Source: Ruminiclostridium sp.
GTDB lineage: Bacteria; Bacillota; Clostridia; Oscillospirales; Ruminococcaceae
Direction of reading: 5' to 3'
DNA: 35,984 bases
Assembly: GCA_024682455.1 (NCBI GenBank)
Contig: JAIKZF010000050.1
Location: 1-35,984 of the forward strand
The notes beneath the pieces were generated by a model. The model saw only the letters and a program-made list of their open reading frames with translations. It was not told the origin of the DNA and did not search any database. The stretch's first letter is position 1; every line of letters starts with the position of its first letter. Positions 24,056 through 31,852 of this stretch are shown here, piece after piece. Position numbers and translations under genes: made by a program.

Positions 24056-25762
24056 TTATTTCGGCACCTTTCCGGTCCCGTGGCAGCGATAACAGAATTT
24101 CGGCATCGATGCTTTTTTGTCAATGCCGGAACCGCCGCATTTCGGACAGGTGACCCCTGTTTTTTCAATGGGGCTGGGTCTGTAGTCGGTATGCTTTACG
24201 GTTCCCGCGGGTTTTATGGTGATGATAAATTCGACGTAATGCTTATTGCTTAACTTGCCCGTCACGTTAACATCTGTGCATTGGAGCATAGCTCCTATCC
24301 TGACGGTGCCGGTCTTCTTGCCTATGACCATAAGGGTCGGATAGTTGTCGGTGAGTTTGTCGTAATCGGCAAGACCTTCGCCCTCCATAATATCCCATGT
24401 ATAAGCATAGATCGCTGCGTTCGGGATATACGGATTGGTTATGATTATATAATCGTCTGCCGACAGATCGTATTTATAGATCCGCTCGGGCTCTATGTTC
24501 TCCCTCTGATAGAACGGGTCTGTATCGTTGAACAGCCTGAACCCGCTGAGATGAACGGAGTTTGTCTTGTCACCCGGGTCCTTGAAAGACGCGCTGTCGA
24601 CCTCAAATTTATAATATTTATACTTCTTGGTGCCGCCCCTTATAAAATATATGTATTCTTTCGGTTTTACCTCAAGCTCCGCAATGGCGGCTCCCGTGAC
24701 GCTGCTGAGCTTTTCCCAGCTTGAAGAATTCTGAGAGGGATCGGACGCCGCGTTGCTTCCGTAAACAGTCCACGCGGTAGGCGTCTGTCTGCTCGGAGAT
24801 TCGTAGGTGTCGAACGGCGAGTAAAGCCTGTAACCGGTTATCGGAGCTGCCTTTGAAAGCTTCCAGATAACATACGCCTTTTCTTTTGAGGTGTGTTTCG
24901 ATTCCCACTTGTCTTTAGTTCCGCCGTAGAAAAGATTATCCTTTACATCGCCGCCGTACCAGCTTTTTGAACCCGATATCGCCGTAACATATACGGTCGA
25001 GCCTATCCCGACTTTGCCTGATGCGGCGGTTTCTTCGCTCTTGCTGTCATCGGTATTCTTTGAAGACGAAGAGGACGATGCCGCCGCGACCGTGACTGTC
25101 AGCCTGAAGGTATCGCCGTTGGTATAAAAGCCGAGCAGATCTGCCTTGCCCGCTTTCAGAGCCTTGAATTTGTATGAGGAAACTACCTCGACTATGCTTT
25201 TGTCCATCGAGAACATTGTCGGCGAGTATTCACCGAAACCGTCAAACATCTTACTCACGGAGTATGTCTTGCCGGCTGTGGCGGTCGTCTTTTTCTGAAC
25301 ATGAGAACCTTTCTCCGCAGAAAGAACATAAGTCATATTTCTTACATATTCATTCTTTGCTATTTTTATCTTGAGATAGTATGTGCTTTTCTTTACTTTT
25401 ATCGAGTTGCTGAGCAGCCCCTTTAAATTGCCGGACGCCAGGGACTTATAATTGGAATCGTACAGGGAAAAGGTGCTTGCGGAGCTTACGTTCCATTTAC
25501 TGTCGGTGGTGAACTGGATATCGCCCGCATGATATATCGGGAGCTTGAAATAGAAGTACCCGCTGTATATCGCGTCATAGCTGATAGCTTTTCTTTTGAG
25601 CACGTGCCAGCCTTCCGCATTTTTAAACGACGACTTTACGGATTCGGAGGCAATGGCACTCACCATGGGAGTAAGAGACAGATCGGGTGAAAAGAACGGC
25701 CCGCAGAAAAGCAATGCTGCCGCGGTAAATACGGCTGTCAGTTTCCTTAACAGTTTTTTCAT
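24056..25762 (-). CDS. Secreted protein with C-terminal DnaJ-type zinc finger
   Basis: 568 aa with a signal peptide (about 1-37, ending near VSAIA). Residues 45-235 are beta-rich with paired patterns such as YSGYFYFKLPIYHAGDIQF. A Ser-rich linker (SSSSSSK) follows at about 230, then a discoidin-like (F5/8 type C) region at about 260-420: GSKSWYGG, YVIWKLSKAAPITGYRLYSP, PTAWTVYGSN and KYYKFEVDS. A further beta domain precedes the C-terminus, where CPKCGGSG and CYRCHGTG form a DnaJ-type zinc finger. The domain identities are read by eye; the function is unknown, possibly binding of a surface polymer. GGAGGA precedes the ATG; the gene has its own promoter. Confidence 0.7.
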   Translation of the reverse strand: MKKLLRKLTAVFTAAALLFCGPFFSPDLSLTPMVSAIASESVKSSFKNAEGWHVLKRKAISYDAIYSGYFYFKLPIYHAGDIQFTTDSKWNVSSASTFSLYDSNYKSLASGNLKGLLSNSIKVKKSTYYLKIKIAKNEYVRNMTYVLSAEKGSHVQKKTTATAGKTYSVSKMFDGFGEYSPTMFSMDKSIVEVVSSYKFKALKAGKADLLGFYTNGDTFRLTVTVAAASSSSSSKNTDDSKSEETAASGKVGIGSTVYVTAISGSKSWYGGDVKDNLFYGGTKDKWESKHTSKEKAYVIWKLSKAAPITGYRLYSPFDTYESPSRQTPTAWTVYGSNAASDPSQNSSSWEKLSSVTGAAIAELEVKPKEYIYFIRGGTKKYKYYKFEVDSASFKDPGDKTNSVHLSGFRLFNDTDPFYQRENIEPERIYKYDLSADDYIIITNPYIPNAAIYAYTWDIMEGEGLADYDKLTDNYPTLMVIGKKTGTVRIGAMLQCTDVNVTGKLSNKHYVEFIITIKPAGTVKHTDYRPSPIEKTGVTCPKCGGSGIDKKASMPKFCYRCHGTGKVPK

Positions 25763-25964
25763 GTTTTTTCCTCCTCATTTCAGATATTATTATACGGTTT
25801 GAGTGTACCGCCCGACCTCCCGGTCATATCGGCAGTTCCGTTCGTCCGGATTTTCGCTGATATTTCGATACGTTATCAAAAGCAGACACGGGGTGATCGT
25901 CCACGCAGGCTGAGCTCTTCTGCCGACAACGTTTCACAGCCTTTTTATCCGGTCATTTTTCTTC
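25763..25964 (-). promoter_or_regulatory. 5' leader of the secreted-protein gene
   Basis: About 195 nt lie between the predicted start of transcription (near 25958) and the ATG. They contain possible pairings such as AGGCTG/CAGCCT and a GACC-GGGA-GGTC hairpin, and no ORF. I could not assign it to a known RNA element; the length alone makes post-transcriptional control possible. Confidence 0.35.
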
Positions 25965-25993
25965 ATTATAACAAGATGTTGTGTGTTTGTCAA
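25965..25993 (-). promoter_or_regulatory. Consensus promoter of the secreted-protein gene
   Basis: On the minus strand TTGACA (25988-25993), a 17-bp spacer and TATAAT (25965-25970) match the vegetative consensus at every position. Confidence 0.85.
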
Positions 25994-26001
25994 GCCGCCA
26001 T

Positions 26002-26113
26002 GACTGTGATGATCTTGACGCAGCGAACCTGCACGGTCAGCTTGATCACAGACTGACAGCGGCTTCGGCTGTGAGACAAAAGACCGCCCCTTACTGATAA
26101 GTAAGGGACGGTC
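26002..26113 (-). terminator. Hairpin region with terminator-like stem
   Basis: At 26082-26113 the stem GACCG.CCCTTACT / AGTAAGGG.CGGTC with loop GATA is followed on the minus strand by TTTTGTC, as for an intrinsic terminator. Next to it, 26005-26052 can form a long interrupted stem (CTGTGAT/ATCACAG, inner TGAC/GTCA and GCAG/CTGC). It may be a second terminator behind tRNA-Gln, or the end of an unrecognised small RNA. Confidence 0.5.
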
Positions 26114-26180
26114 GGGAGCGGCGGCTCGCCGCTGTGATTGCGTTACAAAAAGTATATCCGAACTCCGGACAGTGAGGCAG

Positions 26181-26217
26181 AAAAATAACCCCGTCCCGGA
26201 TAGCCCGAGACGGGATT
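26181..26217 (-). terminator. Terminator of tRNA-Gln
   Basis: On the minus strand CCCGTCTCGG (26205-26214) pairs with CCGGGACGGG (26190-26199) around a 5-nt loop and is followed by TTATTTTT, about 25 bases after the tRNA 3' end. Confidence 0.85.
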
Positions 26218-26237
26218 CGCGGCGATCCGTCGCCCGC

Positions 26238-26313
26238 TGGTTGGACTGGCGGGATTCGAACCCACGGGATGAGGGAGTCAAAGTCCCTTGCCTTACCACT
26301 TGGCGACAGTCCA
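26238..26313 (-). tRNA. tRNA-Gln (anticodon TTG)
   Basis: The minus strand folds as a complete cloverleaf: acceptor TGGACTG/CAGTCCA, D stem GCC/GGC, anticodon stem AGGGA/TCCCT with loop CTTTGAC (anticodon TTG, reads CAA and by wobble CAG), T arm GTGGG-TTCGAAT-CCCGC, then discriminator A and an encoded CCA. It lies between the terminator of jag and its own terminator. Confidence 0.96.
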
Positions 26314-26351
26314 ATACTTATTATCGGGAGCGCGGGCTCCGCGCCTTACAA

Positions 26352-26386
26352 AAACGCCCCGGTCGCCGTCATGCGGCGACCGGGAC
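26352..26386 (-). terminator. Terminator of the rpmH-jag operon
   Basis: A perfect 11-bp stem (CCCGGTCGCCG at 26358-26368 with CGGCGACCGGG at 26374-26384) is followed on the minus strand by GTTTTTG, 8 bases after the jag stop. Confidence 0.88.
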
Positions 26387-26393
26387 GGATCGT

Positions 26394-27386
26394 TTAAAGC
26401 TCGATCTTGCCGTAAAGCGAGGTGTTCTTCTCGATATCCACAGTCTCCTGTGAGAAGGGAGCCGGATCAGGCTCGGAAGGACGGCTCGAAGGCTGCGAAC
26501 GCTTGTACTCACGCTCGAACGAGGTCGAGAAGCCCGAGGACTGCTTGTAGCTCCTGCCGGCGTTGTAATTACGACGGTCACCGCCGCGTCTTCCGCCTCT
26601 GTCTCCCCTGTCGCCCTTATTGTACGTGGGCTTGGTGTTGGAGGAGATAACTACCTTTCTGAACGGCTCCTCGCCGATAGAATTGCTGAATACGCCATCT
26701 ATCTCAGCGACCTTGCTGTGGATTATGCGTCTTTCGTAGGGGTTCATTGGCTCAAGAGTAACGCGTCTGCCCTGCTTGAGCACTCTGTGCGCGGTCTTGA
26801 CCGCGAGAGCTTCGAGAGTCTCCTTCCTCTTCGCGCGGTAACCGTTGCAGTCAACGGCTATGCGGCAGTAGGAATTCTCCGCCTTGTTGCTCGCGAGTAT
26901 CGTGAGGTACTGGAGAGCGTCGAGAGTCTCGCCGCGTCTGCCGATGATAACGCCCAGCTTCTCGCCGACGATATCGAGCACCACCGTGTCGTCATTCTGT
27001 ACTGTGCTTATCGTGTAATTCTCCACTCCGAGAGCGCCCAGCACCTTGTCGAGATATCTTATCGCATTCTGGACCTTCTCGCTTTCGAGGACATTCACGC
27101 CCTCGGGTACCTCGGCGATCTTCTGCTCGGGAGCCTCGGATACGGAAACAGCCTCGTCAGCCTCTGCGGGAGCCGCGGGCTCCTCCGCCGCAGCCGGCTC
27201 AGCGGCCGCCGTGTCGGGAGCATAGGCTCTTATGCGGTAATCGCCCTTCATTGTGAACAGCTTCTTTACCGGCTGCTCTACGATCTCAAAAGTAATGTCA
27301 TTTTCGCCGATGCCGAGAGCGCGGAACTCGTTGACAGCCTGTTCCTTGGCAAGCTCTTCGGTCTTCGCGGTATAGAATCTTTCCAT
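26394..27386 (-). CDS. jag: RNA-binding protein Jag/KhpB (EloR)
   Basis: 330 aa with the family's three domains. Jag-N is at about 1-52 (FYTAKTEELAKEQAV and a GDYRIR end), then an Ala/Glu/Pro-rich linker at 55-95. A KH domain at about 110-185 has the RNA-binding loop GRRG at 149-152, and an R3H domain at about 190-255 has R219xxxH223. A basic tail rich in Gly, Arg and Asp (about 255-290) is followed by a disordered end; this tail is longer than in most homologues and could add RNA binding. In Firmicutes KhpB works with KhpA in control of cell elongation. It lies 18 bases after yidC and is last in the operon. Confidence 0.93.
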   Translation of the reverse strand: MERFYTAKTEELAKEQAVNEFRALGIGENDITFEIVEQPVKKLFTMKGDYRIRAYAPDTAAAEPAAAEEPAAPAEADEAVSVSEAPEQKIAEVPEGVNVLESEKVQNAIRYLDKVLGALGVENYTISTVQNDDTVVLDIVGEKLGVIIGRRGETLDALQYLTILASNKAENSYCRIAVDCNGYRAKRKETLEALAVKTAHRVLKQGRRVTLEPMNPYERRIIHSKVAEIDGVFSNSIGEEPFRKVVISSNTKPTYNKGDRGDRGGRRGGDRRNYNAGRSYKQSSGFSTSFEREYKRSQPSSRPSEPDPAPFSQETVDIEKNTSLYGKIEL

Positions 27387-27404
27387 TTACCTGCGTATCC
27401 TTTC

Positions 27405-28823
27405 TTAAAGATCATCGTCTTCGTCGGGCAGCTCTTTATATTCCTCGCCGTACTTTTCGGCGTCGGCTCTTCTCGCTGCCTCAAGCTTTTTCTTGTTAAG
27501 TTCCTTTATTTCCTTCTGCGTCAGCTTCGAGAGGCGCTCGGTCTTTTCCGAGGTATTGCCCTCCGCGTCCACAGTAACTACCGTTGCACGCTGTTCTCTG
27601 TCCGCGAACTGCGCGTCCATTTTCGCCTTAGCCTCGGCTCTGATCTTATCCGACGGCCAGAACTTGTACATAATGACGCTCTGGAGTATACCGAACAGAT
27701 ACGAAACCGACCAGTAGAAGCCCGCGCCTGCCGGAACGCTGAACACGATGAACAGCGAGATGAAGGGCATCATAAGGAACATGAACTTCATGGAGTTCTG
27801 CTGCTGAGCGAGCTCGGGGTTCTGCTTGTTCATCAGGTACTGCTGAATGAGCATCTGAGCCATTGAGAACACGAACGCGATCACCGGGATAACGATGAGC
27901 TCGTCGAACGCCCATCTCGGCTGCTCTCCGAGGTTTATACCCGCGAAGAAGATGTTCTCGCTGAGCTTTTCAAGTCTCTCCGCAACGCCGGACTCAATGC
28001 CGGAATTCTGGATTATGAGCGCCTTGTTGGCGTCGTTCCTTCCGTAGGTATTGAGCGCGCGGAGCTCTCTGTACAGCGTGTTGTCGGAATAGTTGAGCGT
28101 TATCTGCTGTATAGCGGTCCTTACCTCGTTTGAGAGGCGGGAATCGTTGGAGTAGAGCTTCTGGAGCCTGTCTCCGTTCGATGTGTCGAACAGAGCCGCG
28201 AATTCGTCGAGCTGCTCCTGTGTTACCGTGATATCCTTTCTTGCCTTGTCGATGACAAAGCCCTCGGGAACGGTATTGCGGTTGTTGGTCTTTATCTTCT
28301 TGCCGTTCTCGTCGGTCGATTCGCTCTCGACATAGGTGAGCGTGGTCTCGTCCTTGAGGAACTCAAGCACCGCGACGCGGTCGGGGTCGTTGGCGAGTAT
28401 GGTCTGGACTGTGTCCACCTTTTTCGCCGAGGTAACGATAGCGTTTATCGAGTCGGTATCGAAACGCTCCATGTGCGTCATGGGGCGGTAAACAACGTCG
28501 ATGACTCCGCCGAGTATGATAAAGGTCAGTATTATCGAAAGGCAGCCGCCGGTCGGGTTATAGCCTTCCTTCTGGAGCTTTGCGAGCTCCTCCTGCTGCT
28601 TTTGCTGGTTGTTCTTGTACTTTGTCTGTATCTCACGCACACGAGGCATGAAGAGCTGCGAGATCGCGGTATTCTTCTGCTGGCGCAGATTTATCGGGAA
28701 CATAGCCACACGCACGATGAACGTGAACAGGATTATAGCCCAGCCCACATTCTGCACGAGCAGATAGCAGACCCACATCACATAGCCGAGCGGAGTTCCC
28801 ACTAACGAATATAGCCAATTAAT
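27405..28823 (-). CDS. yidC: Membrane protein insertase YidC/OxaA
   Basis: Inserts and folds membrane proteins with or without SecYEG. It shows the five-helix core: GYVMWVCYLLVQNVGWAII then ILFTFIVRVAMFPI, a cytoplasmic helical hairpin, CLSIILTFIILGGVIDVVY, an extracytoplasmic domain of about 200 residues that is large for a Firmicutes YidC, then IPVIAFVFSMAQMLIQQYL and FMFLMMPFISLFIVFS. The charged C-terminal tail is typical. No ATG exists at the N-terminus. GTG at 28802 has no Shine-Dalgarno sequence and drops conserved residues. ATT at 28821-28823 gives MNWLYSLVGTPLGYVMW and has AGGGTGA 6 nt upstream, so I favour an ATT start. Confidence 0.9.
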   Translation of the reverse strand: MNWLYSLVGTPLGYVMWVCYLLVQNVGWAIILFTFIVRVAMFPINLRQQKNTAISQLFMPRVREIQTKYKNNQQKQQEELAKLQKEGYNPTGGCLSIILTFIILGGVIDVVYRPMTHMERFDTDSINAIVTSAKKVDTVQTILANDPDRVAVLEFLKDETTLTYVESESTDENGKKIKTNNRNTVPEGFVIDKARKDITVTQEQLDEFAALFDTSNGDRLQKLYSNDSRLSNEVRTAIQQITLNYSDNTLYRELRALNTYGRNDANKALIIQNSGIESGVAERLEKLSENIFFAGINLGEQPRWAFDELIVIPVIAFVFSMAQMLIQQYLMNKQNPELAQQQNSMKFMFLMMPFISLFIVFSVPAGAGFYWSVSYLFGILQSVIMYKFWPSDKIRAEAKAKMDAQFADREQRATVVTVDAEGNTSEKTERLSKLTQKEIKELNKKKLEAARRADAEKYGEEYKELPDEDDDL

Positions 28824-28851
28824 AATTTATCACCCTTTTGTTCCGTACACA

Positions 28852-29103
28852 TTATTCTCTGTTGTTTTTGCCGTGCCGGAAGAAGTAAAACTCCTCCGGG
28901 ACGGGGTCATATCCGCCGGCGCTGAACGGGTTGCATCTCACAACTCTCCGTACAGTCAAATAGCCGCCCTTAACGGCGCCGAATCGTCTTATCGCTTCTA
29001 TCCCGTAAGCGGAGCAGGTCGGATAAAACCGGCAGCATGGCGGCTTGATCTTTGAAAATGTCATCCGGTACAGCTTTATAAGCGCTATCAGCAGATACTT
29101 CAT
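28852..29103 (-). CDS. yidD: Membrane protein insertion efficiency factor YidD
   Basis: 83 aa with the family signature [19 protein letters not shown] at about 20-38, then [15 protein letters not shown] and GGYDPVPE. It has an amphipathic N-terminal helix and is thought to help YidC-dependent insertion at the inner face of the membrane. Its ATG overlaps the rnpA stop (ATGA), and the gap to yidC is 28 bases. Confidence 0.96.
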   Translation of the reverse strand: MKYLLIALIKLYRMTFSKIKPPCCRFYPTCSAYGIEAIRRFGAVKGGYLTVRRVVRCNPFSAGGYDPVPEEFYFFRHGKNNRE

Positions 29104-29543
29104 TGCTTGTTCTCACCGGAGCCTCCGTTATCGGCGCTGTCCGGTCTGTGGTTCTCATAAGGCTTTTTCGCACCGTCGGGGGGCTTTTTTCCCAGCAGCA
29201 TAGGCTTAAGCTTCGCGCGCATGGTCCCGAGCACCTTTGTCGACTTCATTCCCGCCGTAGCTTCTCTTGCCACGAACACGAGGTCGAAGCGCTTGTCGGT
29301 CTCGGCGCACAGCTCGCTGTCAAAAATACGGAACGCCTCACGAATGACCCGTCTTGCGCGGTTCCTTGTGACGGCGTTTCCGATCTTCTTTCCCGTGACT
29401 ATGCCGCAGCGGTCTCTCCGGCGGTTCGTCTGCCTGAAATAGCACACGAAACCGTAGCTCGGGCAGCACGTTCCCTTTTTATAAAGGTAGCGGAACTCAC
29501 GGTCATTCTTGATAGCGTAAAACCGTTTGGAAAACTCGCCCAT
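29100..29543 (-). CDS. rnpA: Ribonuclease P protein component
   Basis: The protein subunit of RNase P, which helps the catalytic RNA remove 5' leaders from tRNA precursors. The RNR-type motif is present ([17 protein letters not shown] at about 56-72), together with [13 protein letters not shown] near the N-terminus and DLVFVARE. The length of 147 aa is longer than the usual 110-120 because of a basic, then acidic, low-complexity C-terminal tail of about 30 residues. It starts 6 bases after the rpmH stop. Confidence 0.95.
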   Translation of the reverse strand: MGEFSKRFYAIKNDREFRYLYKKGTCCPSYGFVCYFRQTNRRRDRCGIVTGKKIGNAVTRNRARRVIREAFRIFDSELCAETDKRFDLVFVAREATAGMKSTKVLGTMRAKLKPMLLGKKPPDGAKKPYENHRPDSADNGGSGENKQ

Positions 29544-29549
29544 TACCGA

Positions 29550-29684
29550 TCAGTATGTGAGCTGCTTTCTGCCCTTAGCGCGTCTTCTCGCGAGCACCTT
29601 GCGGCCGTTCGCTGTCTTCATTCTTTTTCTGAAGCCGTGCTCCATCTTTCTCTGACGCTTCTTGGGCTGATATGTTCTTTTCAT
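29550..29684 (-). CDS. rpmH: Ribosomal protein bL34
   Basis: 44 aa, very basic, [18 protein letters not shown] at the N-terminus, then [23 protein letters not shown]: the standard L34 sequence of the large ribosomal subunit. GGAGG lies before the ATG. It is the first gene of the rpmH-rnpA-yidD-yidC-jag operon. Confidence 0.97.
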   Translation of the reverse strand: MKRTYQPKKRQRKMEHGFRKRMKTANGRKVLARRRAKGRKQLTY

Positions 29685-29787
29685 GTCATTTACCTCCGTT
29701 TTATTTCTTTATTCCTGTTCAAGCTGCCTTTCCGGCGGTCGTTCCCGTCGGACCGGCAGACCCTTGTACACAAATAGTAACTATATT

Positions 29788-29816
29788 ATTATAATCGGAA
29801 AGTCCCCTTTTGTCAA
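29788..29816 (-). promoter_or_regulatory. Consensus promoter of the rpmH operon
   Basis: On the minus strand TTGACA (29811-29816), a 17-bp spacer and TATAAT (29788-29793). The perfect match fits the strong expression expected for a ribosomal protein gene. Confidence 0.9.
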
Positions 29817-29868
29817 GGGGAAATTTCACCAATTTGATTTTTTTGTTTATTTTTTTGCCGGACAGCGG

Positions 29869-31092
29869 CTATGAGCCGAAGTTTCCGTACTTCTTGACGA
29901 ATTTCTGAGCCTCGATATATTCGTTCGCGAGGATATCGAAATCTATATTGCAGGCGGCGGAATAAACGACCACCTTGTCCCAGTCGCCCTCCTCATAGCT
30001 CTGCGAGAGGTGGAAGATATCGCCGAACACGCCTCCGCCGGTGATACCCTCTTTGATCTCGGTCGAGACCGGCAGGTCCGCTAGAGCCCTTTTCAGCGCC
30101 TCCTCGTCGTGACTGCCCGTTACTATCGAGATAAGTCCCATCAGGTAGACCTCGTTGCTGCGGGAGCCGACGCTTCCGCCGGAGTTGCGCGAGATACGCT
30201 CGCAGAATCTCGCCCTGAACAGCGCGAGGCGCAGTATCTCCGCCGGGGAGTTGCGGTTGAGCCTCTGGAGCCCGACGAGGTATATCCATTCCTTAAGTCT
30301 GTCTATGCCGAGCATTACAAGCGCCTGACGCACCGTGGAGACGGTATTGCCCTTGTCGGCGCAGAGCTGGTTGATGACCTTGAGCAGCTTTATCGTGAGC
30401 ACAGGGTCGGTGGATATGACCGCCGATATGTACTCGATGTTGGGCTCCGGGCTGTACAGCAGCGCGATTATCTCCAGGAAGGTCTTTATCATCGGGCCGC
30501 CGGAGCGCTTTGTCTCAAGCACCGGTCTCGCGAAGAAGCTCCCGCGCATATAGTCGATGTCCAGCTCCCGCGCGAACTCGAAGCTCTCCTGGTCGTCGAT
30601 GCCGTCCGCCAGCGCGCGCTTTCCGCGCTCGTGGCACTTCTTTACGGTATATACTATCTCGTCCGCGTCCGAGAAGATGTTGAAGCGCAGGATATCCGCG
30701 AAATTGAACAGCTCCTCGTTCTCCTCACTGTACAGGAAGCCCGAGAGCGCTATCGTGTAGCCGAGCCTTTTCAGCCTCATTACCCTCTGGAGCGAGCCGG
30801 CGTCCGCGAGAAGCACGGTCGGTATCTCTATAACTATCTTTTCCTTCAGGAACAGCTCATGGAAGCTGTTTTCCAGCATAAGCTTCGAAAATCGTATATA
30901 CGCGGGTCTGTTGTCGAAGAGCGGAAGCATATTGAGCTTGATATACTCCTTTGCCTCCTCTATCTCTTCCGGCGTGACCAGCGATTCGTCGCCTGTGGGA
31001 TTTTTTCTGCTCGCAAAGGAGTACAGCATTTCATACATATCGGTGCCTGCGCTCTGATTGAATACTGCCTGCTTTGAAATAAGAAAACTCAT
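29869..31092 (-). CDS. Degenerate EAL plus HDOD signalling protein
   Basis: 407 aa of the YuxH / CdgJ type. The N-terminal half (about 1-195) has the EAL-domain layout (SKQAVFNQSAGTDMYEMLYSF, KIVIEIPTVLL, DYMRGSFFARP), but the catalytic EAL and metal-binding motifs are absent, so it should not cleave c-di-GMP; it might still bind it. The C-terminal half is an HDOD domain (about 200-400): ISTDPVLTIKLLKVIN, TVRQALVMLGIDRLKEWI. HDOD proteins act in signalling and motility in other bacteria; the output here is unknown. It is the last gene of the FapA/ABC operon. Confidence 0.85.
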   Translation of the reverse strand: MSFLISKQAVFNQSAGTDMYEMLYSFASRKNPTGDESLVTPEEIEEAKEYIKLNMLPLFDNRPAYIRFSKLMLENSFHELFLKEKIVIEIPTVLLADAGSLQRVMRLKRLGYTIALSGFLYSEENEELFNFADILRFNIFSDADEIVYTVKKCHERGKRALADGIDDQESFEFARELDIDYMRGSFFARPVLETKRSGGPMIKTFLEIIALLYSPEPNIEYISAVISTDPVLTIKLLKVINQLCADKGNTVSTVRQALVMLGIDRLKEWIYLVGLQRLNRNSPAEILRLALFRARFCERISRNSGGSVGSRSNEVYLMGLISIVTGSHDEEALKRALADLPVSTEIKEGITGGGVFGDIFHLSQSYEEGDWDKVVVYSAACNIDFDILANEYIEAQKFVKKYGNFGS

Positions 31093-31129
31093 CTGACTTA
31101 TAATGTCCCTTCGTTTAGCTGTATTCGTA

Positions 31130-31831
31130 TTACCATTCTATGTCGTCGACCGACATAGGTGTATCGTTCGTTATTATCTCTCTTACCCTGCTGTTTTTCA
31201 GCCTTATCACTCTGTCCGCCATGGGAGCTATCGCGGAGTTGTGGGTGACGAGTATGACCGTCATCCCGCGCTCGCGGCAGGTGTCCTGGAGAAGCTTAAG
31301 TATCATCTTGCCGGTATTGTAGTCCAGCGCGCCCGTGGGCTCGTCGCACAGCAGGAGCTTGGGCTTTTTCGCCAGAGCCCTCGCGATAGCAACGCGCTGC
31401 TGCTCGCCGCCCGAGAGCTGAGCCGGGAAGTTGTCGAGCCTTTCGCCCAGACCCACCTGCCGCAGTATCTCTTCCGCGGGAATGTAGTCCCTGCACGTCT
31501 GCGCCGCCAGCTCCACATTCTCCTTCGCCGTGAGGTTCTGTATCAGATTGTAGAACTGGAAGATGAATCCTATCTCCAGTCTGCGGTAGGTTATGAGCTC
31601 TTTTCTCGTATATTTCGCGATGTCCCTGCCGTCTATGACCACGCTGCCCTCGTCTATGGTGTCCATTCCGCCGAGCATATTCAGCACGGTGGTCTTCCCG
31701 GAGCCCGAAGGCCCCAGAACTATGGCGAGCTCGCCCTTTTCTATGTCAAAGGTTATGCCGTCGGAGGCATTGATCGTTATTTCGCCCATTTTATAGCGCT
31801 TGTAGACATCTCTGACCGAAACAAAGCTCAC
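31130..31831 (-). CDS. ABC transporter ATPase, MacB/LolD family
   Basis: 233 aa. Walker A GPSGSGKT at 40-47, Q-loop FQFYNL at about 91-96, signature LSGGEQQ at 139-145, Walker B LLLCDEP at 159-165 and H-loop VTHNSAI. The family ATPases work with FtsX/MacB-like permeases in lipoprotein, peptide or cell-wall-related functions. No permease is encoded in this window. The start is GTG with AAGGAGG 8 nt upstream. It lies 21 bases after the FapA gene and 37 bases before the EAL-HDOD gene. Confidence 0.93.
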   Translation of the reverse strand: MSFVSVRDVYKRYKMGEITINASDGITFDIEKGELAIVLGPSGSGKTTVLNMLGGMDTIDEGSVVIDGRDIAKYTRKELITYRRLEIGFIFQFYNLIQNLTAKENVELAAQTCRDYIPAEEILRQVGLGERLDNFPAQLSGGEQQRVAIARALAKKPKLLLCDEPTGALDYNTGKMILKLLQDTCRERGMTVILVTHNSAIAPMADRVIRLKNSRVREIITNDTPMSVDDIEW

Positions 31832-31852
31832 CGCGGCTTCCTCCTTACGGTA

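Noticed and set aside
29761-29775. DnaA box near rpmH
   Set aside because: TTGTACACA differs from the consensus and is alone; no cluster and no dnaA gene.
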